Shown: positions 53,442-62,797 of the stretch, one piece after another
Numbering within the stretch: position 1 is the stretch's first letter
Layout of the letters: every line of letters begins with the position of its first letter
Assembly (NCBI RefSeq): GCF_001420915.1
Contig: NZ_CP013021.1
Coordinates: 878,001-942,000 of the forward strand
Reading direction: 5' to 3'
Length of the DNA stretch: 64,000 bases
DNA from: Agarivorans gilvus
Lineage (GTDB): Bacteria > Pseudomonadota > Gammaproteobacteria > Enterobacterales > Celerinatantimonadaceae
Translations under genes and position numbers: made by a program
The notes under the pieces: model-generated
What the model was told of the DNA's origin: nothing
What the model saw: the letters and a program-made list of their open reading frames with translations, nothing else
Databases searched by the model: none

Positions 53442-54397
53442 TGCTAGGTCAATTCAGCAGTCCTTTTAAGCTTGCGCGTAAGGGTATTATGGGCATGAAT
53501 CAGCGGAATACCTGCTATATCAGCCGTTACAACCCGCGTAAGCTCTACCCTTTAGTTGATAACAAACTAAAAACCAAGATCATCGCCCAGCGCGACGAAG
53601 TCACCATTCCAGCGTTAATTGGCGTGGTACGAACTCAGCACGACATTCAATCCATCATTCCTTTGCTACATAAACACTCTGGCTTTGTGATTAAACCCGC
53701 TAAAGGCTCTGGTGGTAAAGGGATCTTGGTTATTACCAAACAACAAGCTGGATTATTTTTTAAACCCAGCGGTGCCCAGGCCTCCGAAGAAGACATTAAA
53801 CGCCATTGCTCTAATATTTTAGCGGGTCTATTTTCTCTAGGTGGAAGCCCTGATGTGGCGGTTATCGAGGCACTCATCGAATTTGATTCTTGCTTCGATG
53901 GTTTTAGTTTTGAAGGCGTACCCGATGTTCGAGTGATCGTCTTTCAAGGTTATCCAGTAATGGCGATGATGCGCCTTTCTACGGCCGCCTCTGATGGTAA
54001 AGCGAACTTACACCAAGGTGCGGTAGGCGTTGGCATCGACATTGGCACGGGTAAAGCCTTACATGCGGTGCAATTTGATAGACCGATTGACGTACACCCC
54101 GACACCGACCGCCCTCTTAGAGAATTAGAAGTGCCGCATTGGCAACGTTTATTAGAGCTGGCCTCAAACTGCTATGAGATGTCGGGCATGGGCTACTTAG
54201 GCACTGATATGGTGTTGGATAAATCAAATGGCCCGATGTTACTGGAGCTTAACGCTCGACCTGGGTTAGCTATTCAAATAGCCAATGGAGAAGGCATTCT
54301 GCCGCGTCTAAAGCTGGTTGAGAAAATGATTGCTCAGGGGCAAAAACTTAACCCACTAGAGCGAGTAGAATTTAGCAAAAAAGAGTTTGCTCGTTAA
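53441..54397 (+). CDS. ATP-grasp alpha-L-glutamate ligase-like (RimK-related) protein
   Basis: Cytoplasmic protein of 318 residues in the family named alpha-L-glutamate ligase-like. ATP-grasp motifs include FVIKPAKGSGGKGILVI (about 78-94), the DVRVIVFQGYPVMAMMRLST strand (about 164-183) and the metal site MVLDKSNGPMLLELNARPGLAIQ (which begins near residue 258). It should join an amino acid, perhaps glutamate, to an unknown acceptor. The start overlaps the preceding gene by one base. A bidirectional terminator ends the operon. Confidence 0.88.
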   Translation: MLGQFSSPFKLARKGIMGMNQRNTCYISRYNPRKLYPLVDNKLKTKIIAQRDEVTIPALIGVVRTQHDIQSIIPLLHKHSGFVIKPAKGSGGKGILVITKQQAGLFFKPSGAQASEEDIKRHCSNILAGLFSLGGSPDVAVIEALIEFDSCFDGFSFEGVPDVRVIVFQGYPVMAMMRLSTAASDGKANLHQGAVGVGIDIGTGKALHAVQFDRPIDVHPDTDRPLRELEVPHWQRLLELASNCYEMSGMGYLGTDMVLDKSNGPMLLELNARPGLAIQIANGEGILPRLKLVEKMIAQGQKLNPLERVEFSKKEFAR

Positions 54398-54401
54398 AAC
54401 T

Positions 54402-54427
54402 AAAAAAGCACCCGAGGGTGCTTTTTT
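54402..54427. terminator. Bidirectional terminator between ATP-grasp gene and purF
   Basis: AAAAAAGCACCC-GAG-GGTGCTTTTTT has the A-run and T-run needed on both strands. It separates two convergent genes. Confidence 0.92.
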
Positions 54428-54444
54428 GTTGCTTGATAAGCGGC

Positions 54445-55968
54445 TTAGTTATCTTCGTTATGTAACTCTAAGCTAGCCACCTCTTCATGAGCCTGTAGCG
54501 CTTTGGCGTCATTGTTACGCAACTGATCAAGGTAATTTAAGTAATCTTGGTCAATATCGCTGGTGACATACTTTCCGTTAAATACTGAAGTTTCAAAAGA
54601 TTGGATCTCTGGATTGCTTTCACGACAAGCTTCGATTAAATCTTCCAAATCTTGGAAGATTAGACCATCAGCCCCAATCAATTCACAGATTTCATCCACT
54701 TCACGACCATGAGCCACCAATTCGTTGGCTGAAGGCATATCGATACCGTATACATTAGGGAAGCGGATCTCAGGTGAGGCAGAGGCGAAATATACTTTTT
54801 TCGCGCCGGCTTCTCTAGCCATCTCAATAATCTGCTCAGAGGTAGTTCCTCGAACAATAGAGTCATCCACTAACAATACATTTTTACCTTTAAACTCTAC
54901 ATCAATGGCATTTAGCTTACGACGCACAGATTTACGACGCTGGGTTTGACCCGGCATGATAAAGGTACGGCCAATGTAACGGTTTTTCACGAAGCCTTGA
55001 CGGTAAGGAAGGTTTAGATGCATGGCGATTTGTAAGGCCGTATCACAAGAAGTCTCAGGGATAGGAATCACCACATCAATGTCGAGATCTTCCCACTCTC
55101 TGGCAATTTTTTCGCCGAGTTTAGTGCCCATATTAACCCGAGCACCATAGACTGAAATCTTGTCAATAATCGAATCTGGACGAGCAAAATAAACATACTC
55201 AAAAATACAAGGATGATGAGCAGGATTCTCCGCACATTGTTGAGTGAATAGCTGACCATTTAAGGTAACGTAAATCGCTTCTCCAGGCGCTACCGCTCGA
55301 ACAAATTCAAAACCAACCGCATCTAAGGCGACACTTTCAGACGCTACCATGTATTCCATTTTATCTGGATCTTGGTCACTCACCTTTTTGCCCAATACCA
55401 AGGGACGAATACCGTTAGGGTCGCGAAAAGCCACCATGCCTTGGCCAATGATCAAAGCGGTAACAGCGTAAGCGCCACGTACTTTTTTGTGTACTTCACG
55501 CACCGCGGTAAACACTTGCTTCTCACATAGTTCATCTTCAACGATGTTATCAAGCTCATGAGCTAATACGTTTAATAACACTTCTGAATCAGAGGTAGTA
55601 TTAATGTGACGGCGTGCTCTTTGAGCCATTTCCTCACGCAGCTCTTTGGCATTAGTTAAATTACCATTGTGTGCTAAAGCTAGCCCAAACGGAGAGTTAA
55701 CATAGAAAGGTTGCGCTTCTGCGGCACTAGAACTACCAGCGGTAGGATAGCGCACATGGCCGATCCCTAAGTTTCCGCGTAAACGCTGCATGTGTTTGAC
55801 TTCAAACACATCTCTTACCAATCCATTGGCTTTGCGCTGTTTAAACATCCCTTCGGTAATCGTTACGATACCAGCTGCATCTTGACCACGATGCTGTAAT
55901 ACCGTTAGCGCATCATAGATTGCTTGGTTAACCGGGCTAGCACCGACAATGCCGACAATACCACACAT
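54445..55968 (-). CDS. purF: Amidophosphoribosyltransferase
   Basis: First committed enzyme of purine synthesis: PRPP plus glutamine gives phosphoribosylamine. It has 507 residues, the family length. The N-terminal glutaminase has its nucleophile Cys right after Met (MCGIVGIVG), plus LGIGHVRYPTAG (about 72-83). The phosphoribosyltransferase domain has the PRPP loop VLLVDDSIVRGTTS (about 363-376). It follows cvpA after 15 bp, the common cvpA-purF operon. I saw no convincing PurR box upstream. Confidence 0.97.
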   Translation of the reverse strand: MCGIVGIVGASPVNQAIYDALTVLQHRGQDAAGIVTITEGMFKQRKANGLVRDVFEVKHMQRLRGNLGIGHVRYPTAGSSSAAEAQPFYVNSPFGLALAHNGNLTNAKELREEMAQRARRHINTTSDSEVLLNVLAHELDNIVEDELCEKQVFTAVREVHKKVRGAYAVTALIIGQGMVAFRDPNGIRPLVLGKKVSDQDPDKMEYMVASESVALDAVGFEFVRAVAPGEAIYVTLNGQLFTQQCAENPAHHPCIFEYVYFARPDSIIDKISVYGARVNMGTKLGEKIAREWEDLDIDVVIPIPETSCDTALQIAMHLNLPYRQGFVKNRYIGRTFIMPGQTQRRKSVRRKLNAIDVEFKGKNVLLVDDSIVRGTTSEQIIEMAREAGAKKVYFASASPEIRFPNVYGIDMPSANELVAHGREVDEICELIGADGLIFQDLEDLIEACRESNPEIQSFETSVFNGKYVTSDIDQDYLNYLDQLRNNDAKALQAHEEVASLELHNEDN

Positions 55969-55983
55969 GAAGCTTTTTCCTTT

Positions 55984-56475
55984 TTAAGATTGGTAATTAT
56001 GTAAGAAACTTGACGAATCTTTTAAGAACTCAAAAAACCACTGAACTATCACAGTGAATTCGGGGATCAATAACGAGCCCTTCCACCATGTTGACTCGGG
56101 AAACCCGGTAAACGACAGTACGAATAACAAAGCACTGACCACCAGGGCCCCTCTGATTGCACCAAAGCATATTCCCAGTACCCTATCGGTACCGGTCAGT
56201 CCGGTAGAGTTTACCAGATGGCTAAATAGATAATTGACTAAGGCCCCTAGAACCAAGGTGGCCACAAATAGCAAGACAATGGCTAAACCACTGCGATAAT
56301 AGGGGTTATCAATTAAGGTGAAATAACTAGAGAGGTCATGATAGAACTGGGAGGCAATGAAAAATGCCGCGATCCAAGAAACCAGTGACAAAGCTTCTTT
56401 AACGAAGCCTCGAACCAAGCTGATTAGTGCCGACAATACTATTACGCCGATAATGACGTAGTCTACCCAAGCCAT
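55984..56475 (-). CDS. cvpA: CvpA family inner-membrane protein
   Basis: Membrane protein of 163 residues with four predicted helices (about 4-20, 27-46, 62-86, 101-121). It is linked in E. coli to colicin V export and envelope integrity. The start MAWVDYVIIGVIVLSALISLVRGFVKEALSLVSW is diagnostic (it begins at residue 1), as is GTDRVLGICFGAIRGALVV (about 97-115). Upstream of purF in the same transcript. Mechanism is unknown in the family. Confidence 0.94.
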   Translation of the reverse strand: MAWVDYVIIGVIVLSALISLVRGFVKEALSLVSWIAAFFIASQFYHDLSSYFTLIDNPYYRSGLAIVLLFVATLVLGALVNYLFSHLVNSTGLTGTDRVLGICFGAIRGALVVSALLFVLSFTGFPESTWWKGSLLIPEFTVIVQWFFEFLKDSSSFLHNYQS

Positions 56476-56553
56476 AAATTTTTCTACTTGTTGAAAAACG
56501 CTGCGAATTCTACCAGAAACAAATATAAATTGCGTCTAAGTATTTTTCCCTTA

Positions 56554-57084
56554 TTACTTAAATAGTGGGTCAAAGGGCCTTACTGCACCACTTAACCCAG
56601 TTAATTCCTTTAACTTTTGCTGTTTCTGCTCTAAAGCTTTCTTAGACACATTTGGCCCAACAAATACCCTATTCAGCTCGCCTTCCACTGGCGGCTCAGG
56701 GTAAGAGTGTGCTTGAAAACCCTCTGCCCGCAGTTTTTCGACTAAACGCGTGACATTTTGCGAATTTTTAAACGTTCCCAATTGGACTATATAAGCCGGC
56801 TTTTCAAATTGGGTTTCCGCCGAGTCTTGATGAGCAAGCGCGGTCGTTTCAGTTACGCCGCTATTTTCAGCCTCAGCACTGCTAGGCTGAGCCGCTGCTG
56901 CAGAATCACTAGGTAAGTCAATGAGCAATGGCGGCAAAGAGTCTAATTTAGGCGCAAAAGGAATGGCATTAAACTCTTCCTCTACTCGAGTTTTCTTGCC
57001 GTCTAGAATATCGGGAATGAAAATCACCCCCAGCGCCACTAAAAAGATGGTTCCCACTAGGCGATTTTTAAACTGTGCAGTCAA
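56554..57084 (-). CDS. dedD: DedD, SPOR-domain cell-division protein
   Basis: Bitopic inner-membrane protein of 176 residues. One helix (RLVGTIFLVALGVIFIPDIL, about 8-27) is followed by a Ser/Ala-rich linker and a C-terminal SPOR domain (about 96-172: YIVQLGTFKNSQNVTRLVEKLRAEGFQAHSYP, then NRVFVGPNVSKKALE). SPOR binds denuded peptidoglycan at the septum. It lies 3 bp after folC, in the conserved folC-dedD-cvpA-purF order. Confidence 0.93.
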   Translation of the reverse strand: MTAQFKNRLVGTIFLVALGVIFIPDILDGKKTRVEEEFNAIPFAPKLDSLPPLLIDLPSDSAAAAQPSSAEAENSGVTETTALAHQDSAETQFEKPAYIVQLGTFKNSQNVTRLVEKLRAEGFQAHSYPEPPVEGELNRVFVGPNVSKKALEQKQQKLKELTGLSGAVRPFDPLFK

Positions 57085-57087
57085 TGT

Positions 57088-58359
57088 TCACTCTCGGCTA
57101 AGGCTTGCTGGGGACAATTCTAATGTCTCCGCTACCGTAAAAAAAGAACCAAATACAATTAACATAGTTTGATTATCTAAACTGTTAAATGCAGCAGCGT
57201 AAGCCTGTTTTACCGAAGCATGACGTTGAACATTTTGCTGATGCTGAAGGCACTCTGCCAACGCACTGCCATCATCACCTCGAGGATGATTTAGCCCACT
57301 GATGTGCCAATAACTTATTTTGTCCATCAACGGCGCTAAACTAGCGCTAACGTCTTTATCGCTCAACATGGCACACACAGCCACAATTTTTCGCCCTTTG
57401 GCTATGACCGGCAGTTGACTAGCCAAATAACTCGCCGATTGAGGGTTATGTGCTACATCCAACACAACCAAGGGTTCGTTGCATAAGGTTTGTAAGCGGC
57501 CAGCTAATTGCCAATTAGCGATCACCCGAGCTACTACCTCTGGGCTAGGACTAAGCTCAAGCTGTTCAACTATCGCTAGCACCGTAGCGGCATTGGCTCG
57601 TGGCAATTTAGGATAAGGCAAGTGTTGATAAGCAAGCTTAGGTCCTTGGTAGCTCCAACCAGCGTCGGTATCTTCTATGGTATATTGATGCCCTGCTGCC
57701 AATTGCTGACACTGCAACTGTTTAGCGCATTGCAATACACTTTCAACAATGTTGTCATCACCAATTACCACTTTACCGCCAGCTCGAAAAATACCCGCTT
57801 TCTCGCGACCAATTTGTTGTAGGTCGCTGCCCAACCAATCAACATGATCCAAAGCAACCGTAGTCACCACGCTCACATCGGGCTCAACAATATTAGTTGC
57901 GTCTAAACGCCCACCCAAGCCGACTTCCAAGATCACATAATCTAGCTCTTGCTGAGAGAACATCCAAATAGCGGCTAAAGTGCCAAACTCAAAGTAACTT
58001 AAACTGGTGTCGCAGCGAAGTTGCTCAATGGCTGCAAAGGACTCACAAAATGCGTGCTCATCGGGCAATTGTCCGTTGATTCTTACCCGTTCGCGGTAAT
58101 CGACTATATGCGGTGAGCTATACACGCCAACACGGTAGCCTTCGGCCAGCAATAGTTGTTCTAACAATGCACAAGTTGAGCCCTTACCATTAGTCCCTGC
58201 AACAGTGATCACTTTAGCCACTAAGTGAGTTAACTTAGCCTGAGTGGCGACTTTTGCAACCCGCTCTAAACCTAGGTCAATTGCACTATGATGTTGATTT
58301 TCTAAATAAGAAAGCCAGTCTGCGAGAGACCGGCTTTGATTATTGAAGGTAGCTGACAT
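57088..58359 (-). CDS. folC: FolC, dihydrofolate/folylpolyglutamate synthase
   Basis: Adds glutamate residues to folates and makes dihydrofolate from dihydropteroate. It has 423 residues from the ATG at 58357-58359, one base after the accD stop. A longer in-frame start would overlap accD and lacks similarity. The P-loop VAGTNGKGSTCALLEQLL (about 53-70), the YSSPHIVDYRERVRING segment (about 80-96), and the LEVGLGGRLDATNI motif (about 145-158) are typical. DVAHNPQSA marks the C-terminal domain. Confidence 0.96.
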   Translation of the reverse strand: MSATFNNQSRSLADWLSYLENQHHSAIDLGLERVAKVATQAKLTHLVAKVITVAGTNGKGSTCALLEQLLLAEGYRVGVYSSPHIVDYRERVRINGQLPDEHAFCESFAAIEQLRCDTSLSYFEFGTLAAIWMFSQQELDYVILEVGLGGRLDATNIVEPDVSVVTTVALDHVDWLGSDLQQIGREKAGIFRAGGKVVIGDDNIVESVLQCAKQLQCQQLAAGHQYTIEDTDAGWSYQGPKLAYQHLPYPKLPRANAATVLAIVEQLELSPSPEVVARVIANWQLAGRLQTLCNEPLVVLDVAHNPQSASYLASQLPVIAKGRKIVAVCAMLSDKDVSASLAPLMDKISYWHISGLNHPRGDDGSALAECLQHQQNVQRHASVKQAYAAAFNSLDNQTMLIVFGSFFTVAETLELSPASLSRE

Positions 58360-58360
58360 G

Positions 58361-59287
58361 CTATTGTTTTTCGTTTGGTGCCTGCTGAGAGGCATCTTCT
58401 GCATCGACTGTCTCAACGAGCACTTCAGCTTCACTGGTTACAATACCCATCATCTTCGATACCATTCCAGCAATACGCTCGCGCATTTGTCGACGGTCGA
58501 TGATAATATCGATAGCACCCTTCTCTAGCAAAAACTCACTGCGTTGAAAGCCTTCGGGTAGCTTCTCACGCACCGTTTGTTCGATAACGCGAGGGCCAGC
58601 AAAACCAATAAGCGCTTTAGGCTCTGCAATATTAATATCCCCAAGCATAGCGAAACTGGCCGATACACCACCCATGGTTGGGTCAGTGAGCACCGAGAAA
58701 TAAGGTAGGCCTTTTTCGCGCATTTTAGCTAAAGCAGCAGAAGTTTTAGCCATTTGCATTAACGAGAACAAAGCCTCTTGCATCCGCGCACCGCCACTGG
58801 CAGAGAAGCAAATCAAGGCACGGTTTTCGGCCAAACATTTATCGACGGCTGCCACAAAGCGCGCGCCCACAACCGAGCCCATAGAACCGCCCATATAAGC
58901 AAACTCAAAAGCACAAGCTACCACGGGCAGGCCTTTAAGCTCGCCTTTCATTACCACCAAAGCATCCTTTTCGCCGGTGGCTCGTTGCGCACTAGCAATG
59001 CGATCTTTGTACTTTTTACTATCTTTAAAACGTAACTTATCACGAGGCTCCAACTCTGCTGCAAGCTCTTCACGACCGTCTTTATCAAGAAAAGCCTCTA
59101 AGCGTTGGCGAGCACCAATACGCATGTGGTGATCACACTTAGGGCACACGTTATGGTTACGTTCTACCTCGGCACGGTACAAAGTTTGTTCGCAGGAAGC
59201 ACACTTTGTCCATACACCTTCTGGAATGTTGCGACGTTTACCAGAAGCACTTTTACTTTTTGGAAGAATTTTCTCTAACCAACTCAT
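58361..59287 (-). CDS. accD: Acetyl-CoA carboxylase, carboxyltransferase beta subunit
   Basis: Beta subunit of the carboxyltransferase that forms malonyl-CoA with AccA. It has 308 residues. The zinc finger CASCEQTLYRAEVERNHNVCPKC (Cys at about 29, 32, 48 and 51) is intact. The crotonase fold follows with YMGGSMGSVVGARFV, ICFSASGGARMQEALFSLMQMAKTSAAL and DPTMGGVSASFAMLGD. Upstream of folC by one base. dedA, which separates truA and accD in E. coli, is absent. Confidence 0.97.
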   Translation of the reverse strand: MSWLEKILPKSKSASGKRRNIPEGVWTKCASCEQTLYRAEVERNHNVCPKCDHHMRIGARQRLEAFLDKDGREELAAELEPRDKLRFKDSKKYKDRIASAQRATGEKDALVVMKGELKGLPVVACAFEFAYMGGSMGSVVGARFVAAVDKCLAENRALICFSASGGARMQEALFSLMQMAKTSAALAKMREKGLPYFSVLTDPTMGGVSASFAMLGDINIAEPKALIGFAGPRVIEQTVREKLPEGFQRSEFLLEKGAIDIIIDRRQMRERIAGMVSKMMGIVTSEAEVLVETVDAEDASQQAPNEKQ

Positions 59288-59421
59288 TGGAAACCTTACT
59301 TCTCAATAGGTGCTATCAGCACCGTAATAACAGAATGCATTGAATGGCGGCAATTAAACCACAATTAGCCAAAATATTTTACATAAAACTGGTCTAACCC
59401 TTCATTATCGTACAGTTTTTT

Positions 59422-60210
59422 TTAACTTGCTGGCAAAAACAAAGGGCCTATTGGTAATTTTGGTAAAGCAAATTCTGCTGGGTAATCCACTTGGACTAAA
59501 TATAAGCCAGATGCTTTCGCTGTTGCGGCAGCCTTGGCTCTGTCTTTCAAAGCTAACAGCTCGGCAATCCATTCAACAGGTCGCTCTTGCTGCCCTACTT
59601 TTAACAAGCTACCGACAATATTACGCACCATGTGATGAACAAAGGCATTAGCTTTAATATCCACCACAACATAGTCGTTATAGCGGGAAACTCGCAAGTG
59701 CTCGACTCGGCGATAAGGACTGCGGCTTTGGCACTGCACAGCACGAAACGAGGTGAAGTCTTGTTCGCCTAGCAGCGCTTGGCCTGCTTGCTCCATCAGT
59801 TCAACGTCAAGCGCTTGATGGTAAAAGCTCAAACCTTGACTCAGAATAGCCGGACGATAGCGACTGTTATAAATAACATAGCGATAACGCCTAGCCGTCG
59901 CACTGAAGCGGGCATGAAAATCATCGCTGACTGGCTGAGCCCAACGCACCGCAATTTGCTTTGGCAAGTTAGCATTGACTCCCAAGGTCCAAGCGGCCAT
60001 TTTGCGCTCTACTGGGGAGTCAAAATGCACCACTTGGCCAGTAGCATGAACCCCAGCATCGGTTCTGCCCGCACACTGCAACTCAATTGGGCTATTGGCC
60101 ACAATCGATAAACTCGCTTCTAATTCCTGTTGAATAGAGCGCACTTCCCGCTGCCGCTGCCAGCCAAAATAACCAGCGCCATCATATTCAATGCCAAGAG
60201 CAATACGCAT
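59422..60210 (-). CDS. truA: TruA, tRNA pseudouridine(38-40) synthase
   Basis: Converts uridines 38-40 of the anticodon arm to pseudouridine. It is 262 residues long. The catalytic aspartate is in CAGRTDAGVHATGQVVHF (Asp about 52), and the N-terminal RIALGIEYDGAGYFGWQRQ and late AFVHHMVRNIVGSLLKVG are typical. It lies between fimV and accD with 134 bp to accD. Confidence 0.97.
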   Translation of the reverse strand: MRIALGIEYDGAGYFGWQRQREVRSIQQELEASLSIVANSPIELQCAGRTDAGVHATGQVVHFDSPVERKMAAWTLGVNANLPKQIAVRWAQPVSDDFHARFSATARRYRYVIYNSRYRPAILSQGLSFYHQALDVELMEQAGQALLGEQDFTSFRAVQCQSRSPYRRVEHLRVSRYNDYVVVDIKANAFVHHMVRNIVGSLLKVGQQERPVEWIAELLALKDRAKAAATAKASGLYLVQVDYPAEFALPKLPIGPLFLPAS

Positions 60211-60301
60211 AAATTACCAATCATTAAAATTTGGGCGGCTATAATAAGAAAATGCCATGCCAATGTCACCGCCCTTTCTCAATTAGCCTAGCGAATTGAT
60301 C

Positions 60302-60330
60302 AAAAAAGGCAGTGAACCTTCACTGCCTTT
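60302..60330 (-). terminator. Rho-independent terminator of fimV
   Basis: On the minus strand GGCAGTGAA-GG-TTCACTGCC is followed by TTTTTT. It lies 23 bp past the fimV stop. Confidence 0.9.
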
Positions 60331-60352
60331 GTCATTAGATAGCGCAAGTTAA

Positions 60353-62614
60353 CTAGCTGCTAAAACGCGCCATCAACTGCTCTGCTTCTTTCTTTAAGCT
60401 AGCGTCATCGCTGTCGAGCACTTCCTGAAGAATTTTTTTAGCGCCATCTTGGTCATCTATCTCTAAATAAGCTCTAGCTAAATCTAACTTTGAGGCCAAT
60501 TCTGCATCTACATCAACATCAATGGCTTCATCGTCTGGCAATACCTCGGGGAAAGTATCAAGGTCAACATCTAAGCTTGGGCTGTCGTAAGGGTCTAACT
60601 CATCGCCAGTTTCTTCATCGGCTTCATTTAGCAGCTTATCTATATCGACAAACTCTCGCTCTTCTATATCGCTACGCGAAGGTAAATCTTCTTGCTCGGT
60701 GCTAGCGTCTTCTTTGAAAGCATCTTCACCAAAGCTGGCAAACATGTTGTCAATATCGTCATCACTAATTTGCTCTGTAGATTCATCCAATGCTTCGCTC
60801 AATGGATCTGACTCAAGCTCCACGTCGGCTAAATCTGCTTCTTCGTTTGCTAAGTCTGCATCATCAGCTTGCTCTGCCGCTTCATCCAAACCTTCCAATG
60901 CTTCGGTTTCAGCGTCAAGATCGATGGTGGGGTCGGCCAAGTCCAAGTCCGACAAATCTACTAGCTCATCTTCTAAATCAATTGAGCTATCATCGGCCTG
61001 AGCCTCTTTTTCAACCGCAGGGAAATCAACAACACTATCATCTTCAAGCGACTCTAAACTTGATTCAGACTGCTCAGTCTCAGTAGCGGCTTCGCTGGCA
61101 GTACTGACAGTCTCTTCATCGATATCTTCAGATAAATCGATATTAGCGAAGTCGTCAGTTTGTTGCTGGCTGGCTTCGGCCAACTCAGCTTCCATCTCTT
61201 GCTGTTGTTTTAACGCCTCTTCAAACGACAACTCATCGGCATCTTCAGGTTCATCGTCCGAAATATTAAAGATATCTTCTTCTATATCGTCCATAGCCAG
61301 TGCAGCGGCCAAATCATCGGCACTAATGACTGCATCAGGATCTTCAGCAACTGGCTGTTCTTCTTGCTCAGGAGAGGGTACTAAATCGTCGCTATCAAAG
61401 GCATCTAGCGCCGCCATTTCACTCTCGTCTAAGGCGATTTCATCTGAAATTTCGTCTTCAGCCGCGGCCGCAAACTCTTCAAAGCTGGCTTCTTCAATCT
61501 CCGGCTCTAAGTCATCATCACTATCATCGATGTGCTCTGCCTCGATAGGGCTATCTTCAACGCTTAAGTCTGGTTCGTCCTCTTCAAACTGCGCGTTTAA
61601 ATCCTCGCTTTGCCCTTCTTCAGCATCTAGGTTATCGCTAAATAAACTAGAAAATTCATCGTTGTCTTCATCCATCAAGCTTAAGGTGGACTCAGCCATT
61701 TCCTTATCTTGCTGCTCGAGCTCGCGTTTCGCTTTGCGGCGTAAAAGCAAAGTAATAATTAAGGCAATAAGCAAAATGGGAATAAAAATAATCAACGCCA
61801 AATTTAGCGGAGAAGATAAGATGTCGCTTAGGCCCCCCGACTGAGCCGCTTGGCTTTCCTCAACTTGAGGTTTTTCGAGCAATTGTAAGATTTGCGTCTG
61901 ATTACGGCGGTTAACATTGAGCTCTTCGCGAATACTACTTAATTCGTCACTGAGTTCCTGTATGCGCATTTTCATTCGATGATTCACTTCAGCAAGGCCT
62001 ACCATTTGCTGACTGGATTCATCCATTTGTTGTTTCAGCACATCAAACTCTTGACGCTTAAGCTGCTCTAACTCATCGATACGCGTTTCTAGACGGTCTC
62101 GCAAACTATCAAGATCTTGCTGCGTTTTTTCCAACGCGGCGGCATCAACGCTAGGACGTGTTTGAACGGGCACTGGTTTAACTTCAGGCGCCTGCGTGAC
62201 AGTGGTAACCGTAGTTTTGGTTTCGGTCTTAGCTGGCGCTTTAGGGGCAAGCGCATTCACCGCATCTTGATGACTCACCGCAAGAGCTTCTTCAGCGCTA
62301 GGCAGGGTTAACAAGCTACCGTTTACCATGGAGTTGATGTTGCCGTTATTAAAGGCTTGGGGGTTTTTCTTTAAAATAGCGAACATCATTTGATAAACGC
62401 TAATAGAAGGCGCGGGACGGTTTAAGCTGGCAATGGCCCACAGCGTATCGTTGCTGCGAACAGGTCCATAAATTTGTTGCTCTGGCTCGCCTACTACTTC
62501 ATCAGGCCCGACTAACTCCACATAAAAAGTGCCGCTTTCTTGTGCGACAACTGGATGAGTCGTGGTAAATGCTAAAACTGCCGATAAAGCAACGAGGGAA
62601 ATCTTCCGCCCCAT
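60353..62614 (-). CDS. fimV: FimV-family LysM polar organiser protein
   Basis: Large inner-membrane protein of 753 residues; relatives organise the cell pole, type IV pili and chemoreceptors. The ATG at 62612-62614 has AAGGA upstream and yields the signal peptide MGRKISLVALSAVLAFTTT; a start 14 codons earlier is rejected. Regions in order: LysM-like domain (about 50-110, with VRSNDTLWAIASL), coiled coil (about 165-245), membrane helix (about 268-292), a highly acidic low-complexity cytoplasmic stretch (about 300-690) rich in D, E, S and A, and the FimV C-terminal domain (LDLARAYLEIDDQDGAKKIL...). Confidence 0.92.
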   Translation of the reverse strand: MGRKISLVALSAVLAFTTTHPVVAQESGTFYVELVGPDEVVGEPEQQIYGPVRSNDTLWAIASLNRPAPSISVYQMMFAILKKNPQAFNNGNINSMVNGSLLTLPSAEEALAVSHQDAVNALAPKAPAKTETKTTVTTVTQAPEVKPVPVQTRPSVDAAALEKTQQDLDSLRDRLETRIDELEQLKRQEFDVLKQQMDESSQQMVGLAEVNHRMKMRIQELSDELSSIREELNVNRRNQTQILQLLEKPQVEESQAAQSGGLSDILSSPLNLALIIFIPILLIALIITLLLRRKAKRELEQQDKEMAESTLSLMDEDNDEFSSLFSDNLDAEEGQSEDLNAQFEEDEPDLSVEDSPIEAEHIDDSDDDLEPEIEEASFEEFAAAAEDEISDEIALDESEMAALDAFDSDDLVPSPEQEEQPVAEDPDAVISADDLAAALAMDDIEEDIFNISDDEPEDADELSFEEALKQQQEMEAELAEASQQQTDDFANIDLSEDIDEETVSTASEAATETEQSESSLESLEDDSVVDFPAVEKEAQADDSSIDLEDELVDLSDLDLADPTIDLDAETEALEGLDEAAEQADDADLANEEADLADVELESDPLSEALDESTEQISDDDIDNMFASFGEDAFKEDASTEQEDLPSRSDIEEREFVDIDKLLNEADEETGDELDPYDSPSLDVDLDTFPEVLPDDEAIDVDVDAELASKLDLARAYLEIDDQDGAKKILQEVLDSDDASLKKEAEQLMARFSS

Positions 62615-62797
62615 AGTTTGTCCTTGTGTTCTTGCTAAAAGACTGAAAAATATCAATCCGTTGTTATTTCTCTAATATAACTAGCTAACAATCAGCGATC
62701 TAGGAAAACAAGCAACAGTTTACGTCTAGATCGCATTTTACTGCGCATTTTCTCAACTACAGTTATCGGCGCTAAGTCAGTAATCTAAACCCATTTT

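Noticed and set aside
61326..61844. 172-codon serine-rich open frame on the plus strand
   Set aside because: It is the antisense of the acidic Asp/Glu/Ser-rich part of fimV; such repeats give long open frames on the other strand.
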